Part shown: one piece after another, positions 1-5,755 of the stretch
Position numbering within the stretch: position 1 is the first letter of the stretch
Layout of the letters: every line of letters starts with the position of its first letter
Assembly (NCBI GenBank): GCA_003505715.1
Contig: DNXU01000639.1
Span: 9,679-15,762 of the forward strand
DNA length: 6,084 nucleotides
Reading direction: 5' to 3'
Source: Cyanobacteria bacterium UBA8803
GTDB lineage: Bacteria; Cyanobacteriota; Cyanobacteriia; Cyanobacteriales; Coleofasciculaceae
Made by a program: the position numbers and the translations under genes
The notes under the pieces: generated by a model
Told to the model about the DNA's origin: nothing
Seen by the model: only the letters and a program-made list of their open reading frames with translations
Database searches by the model: none

Positions 1-4
1 ACCA

Positions 5-23
5 ATTACCCATTACCCATTAC
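5..23. repeat. Heptamer tandem repeat, ATTACCC type, at window edge
   Basis: ATTACCC occurs at 5-11 and 12-18, followed by the partial unit ATTAC at 19-23, giving about 2.7 units that end 7 bp before the start codon of the DUF218 gene. Short heptameric tandem repeats of this style (STRRs) are common in cyanobacterial intergenic DNA. The array may extend left beyond the window, so its true length is unknown. It leaves almost no room for a ribosome binding site, and the leader TTAATTAATG has no Shine-Dalgarno. Confidence 0.65.
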
Positions 24-30
24 TTAATTA

Positions 31-822
31 ATGTTTTTATTTCTTTCAAAGCTACTGCCCTTATTTTTGTACCCTCTGGGACTGGCTTGCCTGCTGATGG
101 TGGTGGCTTTGGTCATGTCTTGGAAACATCCGCGCTGGGTGGCAGTGCCAGTAGCATTGGCCTTGAGCGTTTTGTTGCTGACAAGTAATAGTTGGGTAGC
201 TAACAGCATCATACAATCCTTGGAATCCCAGCACATTCCCAAGACACAATTACCCCAGGCAGATGCGATCGTCATCTTGGGAGGAGCAACCCGTTCGGCT
301 TTCCCACCAAGACCTACAGCAGATTTGAATGAAGGAGGCGATCGCGTTTTGTATGGCGCTCAGTTATACCGGGAAGGGAAAGCACCTCTGGTAATTGCTT
401 CCGGGGGCCGCGTTGAGTGGCGCGGTGGTGGGGCGTCGGAGTCATCCGATATGGCTCAAATTCTGGAAATTATTGGAGTCCCTCCCAAAGCGATCTTGCA
501 AGACCCCACCTCTCTCAACACTTACCAAAATGCAGTCAACGTGAGGCAAATCATGCAAGAACGAGGTATCCGCCGGGTATTACTAGTCACCTCAGCCATG
601 CACATGCCTCGTGCCCTGCGCATTTTCCAGCGTCAGGGCATTGACGCTATCCCAGCGCCTACTGATTTCCTGGTTACCCAACAAGAACTCAACGAACCTA
701 ATAGCAGTGTTGCTGCTACTGTATTGAGTATTCTACCGGATACTCAGCGTTTAGATGCAACGACCAGAGCGCTGAAGGAATATATGGGCACGTTAATTTA
801 CCGCTTGCGGGGTTGGTTGTGA
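31..822 (+). CDS. YdcF/ElyC/SanA family (DUF218) membrane-anchored protein
   Basis: This 263-residue protein has two hydrophobic segments near its N-terminus (about residues 8-29 and 36-51), followed by a DUF218 domain from about residue 77 to 225. Family hallmarks are visible: ADAIVILGGA at 77-86, the GA..YREGKAPLVIASGG stretch ending at 126, SES at 136-138, the S.NT..NA pattern at 161-168, and LLVTSAMHMPRA at 184-195. The family includes E. coli ElyC and SanA, linked to envelope integrity and peptidoglycan or lipid-carrier metabolism, and YdcF, which binds SAM. The biochemical activity of most members is unsettled, so no reaction is assigned. The double membrane anchor and length near 260 resemble the ElyC-type subgroup, with the domain probably on the periplasmic side. 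The ATG at 31 is the first in frame and gives a complete membrane anchor. It lacks a Shine-Dalgarno and lies just after a heptamer repeat. The gene converges on the CheR gene with a 65-bp gap and seems functionally unrelated to it. It carries one HIP1 octamer at 338-345. Confidence 0.95.
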   Translation: MFLFLSKLLPLFLYPLGLACLLMVVALVMSWKHPRWVAVPVALALSVLLLTSNSWVANSIIQSLESQHIPKTQLPQADAIVILGGATRSAFPPRPTADLNEGGDRVLYGAQLYREGKAPLVIASGGRVEWRGGGASESSDMAQILEIIGVPPKAILQDPTSLNTYQNAVNVRQIMQERGIRRVLLVTSAMHMPRALRIFQRQGIDAIPAPTDFLVTQQELNEPNSSVAATVLSILPDTQRLDATTRALKEYMGTLIYRLRGWL

Positions 823-887
823 TGAATAAGTACTACTACAGCGCAGCAGAAATAACCCACCAAGGTGCTTGCCACCCCCTGAGAGTT

Positions 888-2741
888 TTACTTCTTAACT
901 GCCTCCATCAGCAAAATGGCACCCTGAATTTGTCCTTGTAAACCAATTAGCGGTGTACAGGTTACTCGGCATTGAATACTTCTACCACGACGATTGATCG
1001 CCTCGATAACTACCTCAAAAGAGTCAGAAGGCTTTCCCAACAGGCAAAGCCTTATCGGTTGTCGTAGTTGCTTCACGGGGAGACCAATATCGAGATTGAG
1101 AAAGTGTTGCCCTAAAGCTTCCTCTTTTCTTAGCCCCCAAAAGTCTTCCGCTTTGTAATTCCAAATTTGGATATGCAGATCTCGGTTAACAACCACCACT
1201 GCCCCTTTGAGACTGGCGAGAATGGATTCCAAAAAGGCATTGCTTTGATTAAGTTCTTCGCTGCGCAGTTGGAGTTCTTCGTTGACGGTTTGGAGTTCTT
1301 TGTTGGTAGACTGCAATTCTTCATTCATCGTTTCCAACTCTTCGTTGGTCGATTGCAATTCTTCATTTATCGTTTCCAGCTCTTCGTTGGTCGATTGCAA
1401 TTCCTCGTTGGTGGTTTCTAATTCTTCGTTAGTGGATTGGAGTTCTTCATAAGCCATTTCTAATTCTTGGTTAGAGTGTTGGAGTTCTTGCTGCAAACGC
1501 TGGTAATGGGTAACCTCAATGAAATTGATGCTGACACCTAGGATGTTGTTATCGGTATCAAGTAGAGGAGCAACCTGCACATCCAAGTAGATGGTTTCAC
1601 CTTCAGCAAGTTGCCACATTACATCTGTAATATTTACAACACGACGTTCAGTGTATGCCTGTTCGATGCATGACCGCAGCTCAATAGGGCGGTAGGAAAT
1701 TTCTAAATCTTGGAAGAGGCGACCGACATCCCGAGTCGTGAGATTAAACAGCACCCGCGCCCGTTCGTTAGCCATCGTAAGTAAGCCGTTGGCATCGACG
1801 ATAATACGGCCAAGCGGACTCCTATCGAAAGCAGCTTCCCGCAAGCGAAGGTGGGTAGATAGGTGGTTCGCCGCCTCTTCTTTGTCGATCTGTGCCATGC
1901 TCGCTAGCTGATCGCGCAAATTCAGGTTGGAAACTTTGGTAAAGATGCGGCGCTTCAGGTCTACCGGGGTAAACTTGTTGGCATGAGTCAGCAGCATTTC
2001 CCCTTTGCCCAAAAACAGAAAACCATCACCTTGCAGAGCAAAGTGAAAGCGAGCGAGAATTTTTGACTGGGTTTCCGCATTAAAATACATCAGGGTATTG
2101 CGGCACACCAGCAAGTCGATCTTAGAGATGGGGGCATCTTGGATCAGGTCGTGGCGGCCAAAGATGACACATCGGCGCAAGTCTTTGCGAAAGACGTAGT
2201 GGTTGTCATACTTCTCAAAAAACAGCTTTACTTCTTCTGGAGTTAAGCCACTAAGCTCTCTAGAGAGATAGCTGCCTTGCCGTGCCTGGTTTAGAGCTTC
2301 ATCATCTACATCAGTGGCATAAATTTTCACCCGCTCGCGCAATTTTTCTATGCCAATAGCTTGAGCAATTGTCATGGCGATGGTATAGACTTCTTGGCCT
2401 GAGGCACAGCCTGCAGCCCATACTCTGATTATTTTCTTCGGTTCTTGACGGGCGGCGATCCGGGGAACGATCTCGCTGGCTAGGTATTCCCAAGCCGAGC
2501 GATCGCGAAAAAAAGACGTTACATTAATTAAGAGCGTGTTGAATAGATGAATAAATTCTTCTGGATGAACTTCTAGATAGTCAAGATAGTTGTTGTAGGT
2601 GTCGATATTAACAGTCTGCATCCGTTTGCTAACTCGTCGCATCAGACTAGAGCGTTTGTAGCCCGTAAAGTCAAAGCCGCGACTCTGTTTGATATAATCT
2701 AGCAGCACCTCAAAATCGCGATTTTCCTTGGGATCAGTCAT
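888..2741 (-). CDS. cheR: CheR-type SAM methyltransferase fused to PAS - long coiled coil - PAS
   Basis: This 617-residue soluble protein has no membrane segment. Domains in order: CheR N-terminal helical domain (about 8-65); CheR SAM methyltransferase (about 70-270); PAS 1 (about 302-413); heptad coiled coil (about 416-500); PAS 2 (about 503-617). Conserved CheR features are NVTSFFRD at 73-80, the SAM loop VWAAGCASGQE at 107-117, the acidic ATDVDDEAL segment at 142-150, and LLVCRNTLMYF at 210-220. The loop GCASGQE differs from the SSTGEE of enteric CheR but is usual in PAS-linked relatives. Classical CheR methylates receptor glutamates; the substrate here is unknown, and no receptor is nearby. 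The coiled coil is built from near-perfect NEEL heptads. The protein stops right after PAS 2, where fused CheB-CheR-PAS kinases continue into a histidine kinase. It is the last gene of the presumed operon, 63 nt after CheB. The ATG at 2741 starts just before the domain; no Shine-Dalgarno is evident. The symbol marks family membership, not a proven chemotaxis role. Confidence 0.95.
   Translation of the reverse strand: MTDPKENRDFEVLLDYIKQSRGFDFTGYKRSSLMRRVSKRMQTVNIDTYNNYLDYLEVHPEEFIHLFNTLLINVTSFFRDRSAWEYLASEIVPRIAARQEPKKIIRVWAAGCASGQEVYTIAMTIAQAIGIEKLRERVKIYATDVDDEALNQARQGSYLSRELSGLTPEEVKLFFEKYDNHYVFRKDLRRCVIFGRHDLIQDAPISKIDLLVCRNTLMYFNAETQSKILARFHFALQGDGFLFLGKGEMLLTHANKFTPVDLKRRIFTKVSNLNLRDQLASMAQIDKEEAANHLSTHLRLREAAFDRSPLGRIIVDANGLLTMANERARVLFNLTTRDVGRLFQDLEISYRPIELRSCIEQAYTERRVVNITDVMWQLAEGETIYLDVQVAPLLDTDNNILGVSINFIEVTHYQRLQQELQHSNQELEMAYEELQSTNEELETTNEELQSTNEELETINEELQSTNEELETMNEELQSTNKELQTVNEELQLRSEELNQSNAFLESILASLKGAVVVVNRDLHIQIWNYKAEDFWGLRKEEALGQHFLNLDIGLPVKQLRQPIRLCLLGKPSDSFEVVIEAINRRGRSIQCRVTCTPLIGLQGQIQGAILLMEAVKK
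1271..1480 (-). repeat. Five tandem 42-bp units encoding the coiled coil of CheR-PAS
   Basis: Five consecutive 42-bp units lie at 1271-1312, 1313-1354, 1355-1396, 1397-1438 and 1439-1480. Units 1313-1354 and 1355-1396 match at 40 of 42 bases; the outer units are more diverged. Each unit encodes two heptads of the form (S)TNEELET and xNEELQ, so the repeat keeps frame and adds exactly 14 residues. The near-identity of the middle pair suggests recent duplication or gene conversion within an older heptad array. The units fall within residues about 421-490 of the protein. Confidence 0.9.
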
Positions 2742-2743
2742 AT

Positions 2744-2767
2744 CTAATCTTATGAATTAGCGCTAAT
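2744..2767. other. Palindrome and alternative hairpin in the cheB-cheR gap
   Basis: ATTAGCGCTAAT at 2756-2767 is a perfect 12-bp palindrome lying 15-26 nt upstream of the CheR start codon in a 63-nt gap. A third copy of the half-site, CTAAT at 2744-2748, can pair with ATTAG at 2756-2760 around a 7-nt loop, so the middle arm has two possible partners. It could be a protein-binding site or a small RNA structure affecting CheR translation. One or two palindromes of this length are expected by chance in 6 kb, so the functional claim is weak. Confidence 0.35.
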
Positions 2768-2804
2768 AATGAAGATCGACACTGCTCAAAACTCCGTGTA
2801 GCGG

Positions 2805-3818
2805 TCAAGCTTCCTCAGAATTTGCCTCTTCATTTGGTGCTTTTATTGCACTTTGCAAGATAATCTGACGCACCAAAGCGGCATCTCGTTCTGCTGCCTG
2901 CGCCTGAGCTTTAAATTGGACTTCTGAGTGGAAGCGATTTTGTTGACGTGCTTGAGTTTCTAGCCGTCGCCCTAGAGCTGCTTTTTCCTCTAAAGCACGC
3001 ACTGCTGACCAAAGTGCTGTCTCAACTGTATCCGCCTGTTCGGCCATCAAGCTATCGGTTGAGTAAGCATGACCGACGTGACAGCGGAACCGGATCAGGT
3101 TGCCGTCCTGGAGTTCCCACAGTACACCGCCACAACTCGGACAGGTTAAAGGTGAGGGTTGACCAGGACGCTCGCCCCGCTCTAAAGCTGCCTTATCTTG
3201 TGCTACGGTATCAGCTTCTAGATCATCAGACACGGGGTCTTCCTCCTTTAATGGGTCCCTAGTTATTTCAACTAGGGTTGATGCAATGTCAGTTAACTTA
3301 AGAATGCAATCGACTTTAACATTCTTGATCGCGCTGCGGGGCATACTATCAAAGAGCGCCTCAACCGGATCTTGTACGATCGCCACTCCCCCTCGTGCTT
3401 TAATAACTGCCAAACCTGCTGTCCCATCATCAAGCATTCCGGATAATATAACGCCAATCACTCGCGAGCCATAAGCTCTCGCTGCCGAAGAAAACAACCG
3501 ATCGATGGCGGGGCGGTGCCCGTTCTGTCGGGGATCATGGCTCAAACGAATGCGATCGCGCTTAACTACTAGGTGATAATCTGGCGGTGCAACATAAATT
3601 CGTCCGAGTTGAATTTGTTCTCCATCCTGCGGATGAAGTGCAATCAACGAACCATAACGGTTGAGAATCTGCGGTAGAAAGCTAGTGCTATAGGACGGAA
3701 AATGAACTACTACAAACAAGGCTGCCGATAAATCTAACGGCAAAACTTGGACAATCTGGCTCAACGCTTCTACGCCACCAGCAGAAGCACCAATGACAAC
3801 AATATCACGACAGGGCAT
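2805..3818 (-). CDS. cheB: Stand-alone CheB-type methylesterase with C-terminal zinc-ribbon-like module
   Basis: This 337-residue soluble protein starts directly with the CheB catalytic domain (residues about 3-186) and has no receiver domain, so it cannot be switched on by CheA-type phosphorylation as classical CheB is. The predicted catalytic triad is intact: Ser12 in VIGASAGG, His39 in VVVHFPS and Asp131 in SGMLDDGTAG. Classical CheB removes methyl groups from, or deamidates, receptor glutamate/glutamine residues; the target here is unknown. After an acidic linker (about 187-222) comes CPSCGG at 226-231 and RFRCHVGHAYS at 243-253, giving Cys226, Cys229, Cys246 and His250 or His247 as likely metal ligands, then a helical tail with coiled-coil character to residue 337. 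This tail is found in other receiver-less CheB-like proteins. The gene is second in the presumed operon: 73 nt after the kinase, 63 nt before CheR. The ATG at 3818 gives a correct domain start. Its leader is very A/T-rich with no nearby Shine-Dalgarno. The symbol reflects family, not demonstrated chemotaxis. Confidence 0.95.
   Translation of the reverse strand: MPCRDIVVIGASAGGVEALSQIVQVLPLDLSAALFVVVHFPSYSTSFLPQILNRYGSLIALHPQDGEQIQLGRIYVAPPDYHLVVKRDRIRLSHDPRQNGHRPAIDRLFSSAARAYGSRVIGVILSGMLDDGTAGLAVIKARGGVAIVQDPVEALFDSMPRSAIKNVKVDCILKLTDIASTLVEITRDPLKEEDPVSDDLEADTVAQDKAALERGERPGQPSPLTCPSCGGVLWELQDGNLIRFRCHVGHAYSTDSLMAEQADTVETALWSAVRALEEKAALGRRLETQARQQNRFHSEVQFKAQAQAAERDAALVRQIILQSAIKAPNEEANSEEA
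3257..3277. other. Perfect 8-bp hairpin inside cheB
   Basis: CCCTAGTT at 3257-3264 and AACTAGGG at 3270-3277 are perfect complements around a 5-nt loop. The hairpin lies in the coding sequence at about residues 181-187, the junction between the catalytic domain and the linker to the zinc-ribbon-like module. No T-run follows on either strand, so it is not an intrinsic terminator. An intragenic hairpin of this size can arise by chance. Confidence 0.35.
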
Positions 3819-3844
3819 TTATTTTTTTATTTTATTGATATCTT

Positions 3845-3884
3845 CTCCCGTTAAGTCTACCTGCGGGAACGACTATAACGGGAG
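3845..3884. other. Stem-loop in the kinase-cheB gap
   Basis: CTCCCGTTA at 3845-3853 and TAACGGGAG at 3876-3884 form a perfect 9-bp stem around a 22-nt loop, starting 7 nt after the kinase stop codon and ending 26 nt before the CheB start. In the operon transcript the stem is followed by an A-rich leader, not a U-run, so it is not a standard terminator. GTTAAG at 3850-3855 and CTTAAC at 3885-3890 overlap the stem and could pair instead, giving a competing fold. A role in mRNA processing, stability or differential expression within the operon is possible. Confidence 0.5.
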
Positions 3885-3891
3885 CTTAACA

Positions 3892-5229
3892 TCAAGGGAC
3901 AACAACCCGACGAGGCAACTCGATTTCAAAGGTAGACCCCTCTCCAATCTGACTTCTAACTGAAATCTGACCCTGCATTAAGCGCACCAGAGCTGCACTG
4001 ATAGATAGCCCTAAGCCTGTGCCGCTATGCTGGCGAGCGAGGGTTTGGTGTACCTGCCAAAACTCTTTGAAAATATGTACCTGATCGGCGGGAGCGATAC
4101 CAATTCCGGTATCGCTGACTGCGATCGCCACCCGCTCACCAGGCAATTCCCAAACCTCTAACCACACGCGACCTGTATCTGTGAACTTGATGGCATTCGA
4201 GAGTAAGTTAACTAACACTTGCCGCAAGCGTATCGGGTCATTCACAACTGGGACGATCGGTTGAGCTAGATGAATCTCAAAATCTATATTTTTCTGCTCG
4301 GCCAGCGATCGCATTTCTTCTGCTGTGGTGGCAGCAAGTTCAGTCAGATTGAACCCTTCTAACCTCAGCTGAAAGTGATTGGTTTTGAGGGTAGAGAAAT
4401 CTAAAATTTCTTCAATCAAGGCTAATAGATGATTGCCATTCTTAAAAATGCGTTCGATCATGTTGACTTGCTGCGTGTCGTACTGAGTGCGATATCGGCG
4501 CAGCAGCAGTTCCGAGAATCCGAGGATAGCATTCATCGGCGTTCGCAATTCATGGGACATCTTGGCCATAAACTCGCTTCTGAGGCGATCGGCTTCTATC
4601 AGTTGCAGGTTTTGGATCTGTATCTTTTGTAGTTGCTCCTCTGCTTGCTTGCGAGTCGTGATATCGCGAATCAACCAGCGTAGTGCGATCGCTTGCCCTT
4701 GCTTGTTGCGAACGGTTTCCACCGTCAGAGCTGCCTCAAAAACCCGCTCGCCTCGCTGGTGCAAAAGCACTTCCCACTCTTGCATCCGGTTCATTGCAGG
4801 TAGTTGATTGAGTATGGAACGGAATGTTTGACGAGACTCCTCCGGAACAAAGTTTGCTATTGGCTTACCCACCAAGTACTTGGTGGCAATATTCAGCAGT
4901 CGGGTAGCAGCAAGATTTGCTTCCTGAATAATGCCGTAAGTATCCGTCACTAGATAGGCTTCTGGGGCAAAATCGAATAACTCTTGATAGCGCTGGCGTT
5001 CGGCTTGAGCGGATTGATGAGCTGCGAGCAGTTCCTCATTCTGGAGACGCAGTTCTTCTTCAGCAACATGCAATTCCTCTAGTGCCTCTCGCAGTTCGGC
5101 GAGACAATCATTCAGGATTTGCGGTTGAGGTGAAGAGGCTTCCCTAGCAGTCTCATATAGATTTTCAGCACGCTGCTGGACGTGGTGGAGATGTTGAATA
5201 AATATATCTTCATCGTATTGAACGTTCAT
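3892..5229 (-). CDS. Soluble PAS-domain sensor histidine kinase
   Basis: This 445-residue protein has no predicted membrane segment, so it should act in the cytoplasm. Domains: N-terminal helices and coiled coil (about 9-80, with EEELRLQNEELLAAH at 57-71); PAS (about 81-196, opening YQELFDFAPEAYLVTD and closing IRDITTRK); HisKA (about 215-283) with phospho-accepting His226 in MSHELRTPMN; HATPase_c (about 329-440). ATP-binding motifs are complete: N box with Asn345 in LLSNAIKFTD, G1 box DTGIGI at 372-377, F box IFKEFW at 385-390 and G2 box GTGLGLS at 402-408. It should autophosphorylate and pass phosphate to a receiver protein, none of which is encoded here; there is no hybrid receiver domain. 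It is the first gene of the presumed operon with cheB and cheR. Its signal is unknown: no cofactor-binding residue in the PAS is diagnostic. The ATG at 5229 has only a weak upstream purine context. It carries three HIP1 octamers. A long foldback lies just upstream. Confidence 0.96.
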   Translation of the reverse strand: MNVQYDEDIFIQHLHHVQQRAENLYETAREASSPQPQILNDCLAELREALEELHVAEEELRLQNEELLAAHQSAQAERQRYQELFDFAPEAYLVTDTYGIIQEANLAATRLLNIATKYLVGKPIANFVPEESRQTFRSILNQLPAMNRMQEWEVLLHQRGERVFEAALTVETVRNKQGQAIALRWLIRDITTRKQAEEQLQKIQIQNLQLIEADRLRSEFMAKMSHELRTPMNAILGFSELLLRRYRTQYDTQQVNMIERIFKNGNHLLALIEEILDFSTLKTNHFQLRLEGFNLTELAATTAEEMRSLAEQKNIDFEIHLAQPIVPVVNDPIRLRQVLVNLLSNAIKFTDTGRVWLEVWELPGERVAIAVSDTGIGIAPADQVHIFKEFWQVHQTLARQHSGTGLGLSISAALVRLMQGQISVRSQIGEGSTFEIELPRRVVVP

Positions 5230-5249
5230 TTTTATGCCCGATCTTGCTC

Positions 5250-5416
5250 AATTTAGTTTCACGAGATGGTGCTGTTAATAATAGTGCTGTCAATCTGCCT
5301 TAGATGTAAAATTTTATAAAAACAGCACAAATATCAAGAATAGCCAGGGGGAGCCATTTATATATCTTTTTGAATACTATATTGAAACAGCACCCATACC
5401 CTAAAAGCACTAAATT
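5250..5416. repeat. Imperfect foldback, about 167 bp, upstream of the kinase
   Basis: Three blocks recur in mirrored order on opposite strands: AATTTAGT at 5250-5257 with ACTAAATT at 5409-5416; GGTGCTGTT at 5268-5276 with AACAGCACC at 5386-5394; and AATAATAGT at 5277-5285 with ACTATATT at 5376-5383 (one base bulged). Together they form arms of about 35-40 bp around a loop of about 90 nt. The element starts 21 bp upstream of the kinase start codon. It may be a decayed MITE or a long structured leader. No convincing target duplication flanks it; TTGC at 5244-5247 and 5421-5424 is too short to mean much. Confidence 0.5.
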
Positions 5417-5497
5417 TAAATTGCCTAAGCGCTGATGTCCTGTTTGTCTCATAACCAATTCCGTGGTATCACTCCTCTTTTCAGAATTCCTCAAACC

Positions 5498-5530
5498 TGG
5501 TATGGACTTTCCGACGAAACGTCTATACCA
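5498..5530. other. Strong 33-nt hairpin with tetranucleotide loop
   Basis: TGGTATGGAC at 5498-5507 pairs with GTCTATACCA at 5521-5530 (one G-T pair). The stem then continues as TTTC at 5508-5511 with GAAA at 5516-5519, leaving one bulged C at 5520 and the loop CGAC at 5512-5515. This gives 14 base pairs in 33 nt. It is followed by AAAACCCC rightward and GGTTTGAGG leftward, so neither side has a terminator U-run. Function is unknown; it may be part of a dispersed palindromic repeat or an RNA element. Confidence 0.55.
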
Positions 5531-5569
5531 AAACCCCAAATGAGATTTGATAAACAGATGAGATATCGT

Positions 5570-5578
5570 TTGTCGATT
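5570..5578. repeat. Left target-site duplication, TTGTCGATT
   Basis: This 9-bp direct repeat abuts the left terminal inverted repeat of the element at 5579-5746 and is identical to 5747-5755. It overlaps the 3' foot of a weak hairpin at 5549-5574. Confidence 0.85.
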
Positions 5579-5746
5579 GGGAGCATCCAAAATGTGTAAA
5601 TTGCCCCCTCAGGCTAGAAGGGAGTGGCTCTACAAACATGTGCCTGCTTATAAGCGGACTAATCTTCATAGCCTGCGGAGACAGGCGTAAGTTTCTTGTA
5701 CCTCCGATGTCAATCGCCTGGTATTTTTTTTAATTGGGATGCTCCC
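5579..5746. mobile_element. MITE-like non-autonomous element, 168 bp, with TIRs and 9-bp TSD
   Basis: The element is bounded by perfect 10-bp terminal inverted repeats, GGGAGCATCC at 5579-5588 and GGATGCTCCC at 5737-5746, and flanked on both sides by TTGTCGATT (5570-5578 and 5747-5755) with no gap. Perfect inverted ends directly adjoining perfect direct repeats are the signature of cut-and-paste transposition with a staggered target cut. At 168 bp it contains no transposase and no credible ORF, so it would need a transposase in trans from an IS with matching ends. Inside are imperfect inverted repeats: TACAA at 5631-5635 with TTGTA at 5696-5700, GCCTG at 5642-5646 with CAGGC at 5682-5686, and a local stem GCCTG/CAGGC at 5671-5686. 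An 8-T run precedes the right end (5724-5731). Nine-bp duplications occur in several IS families, so I do not assign one. Intact duplications and ends suggest fairly recent insertion. Confidence 0.85.
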
Positions 5747-5755
5747 TTGTCGATT
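5747..5755. repeat. Right target-site duplication, TTGTCGATT
   Basis: This is an identical copy of 5570-5578, directly adjoining the right terminal inverted repeat. Removing 5579-5755 would rejoin TTGTCGATT to TTCCAGCTTA, the predicted empty site. Confidence 0.85.

Noticed and set aside
864..876. Hairpin GGTG-CTTGC-CACC between the convergent genes as a terminator
   Set aside because: The stem is only four base pairs, and the nearest T-run (886-889) is about ten bases away on the plus strand, with none on the minus strand.
1167..1421. 84-residue plus-strand frame opposite the coiled coil
   Set aside because: It is a shadow of the 42-bp repeats in the CheR gene. Its repeated QFF/QLFVGR pattern is simply the reverse complement of the NEEL heptads.
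5288..5293. TTGACA -35 hexamer on the minus strand upstream of the kinase
   Set aside because: At 16-18 bp spacing the -10 positions read CACCAT, ACCATC or CCATCT, poor matches, so it is not called a promoter.
5300..5590. 96-residue open frame on the minus strand
   Set aside because: It needs a TTG start inside the mobile element's left terminal repeat, runs through a foldback and a strong hairpin, and shows no recognisable domain. Removing the insertion gives only a short extension ending at an in-frame TAG.
5646..5655. GCTTATAAGC palindrome inside the mobile element
   Set aside because: A 10-bp perfect palindrome is expected several times by chance in 6 kb, and it is not at the symmetry centre of the element.
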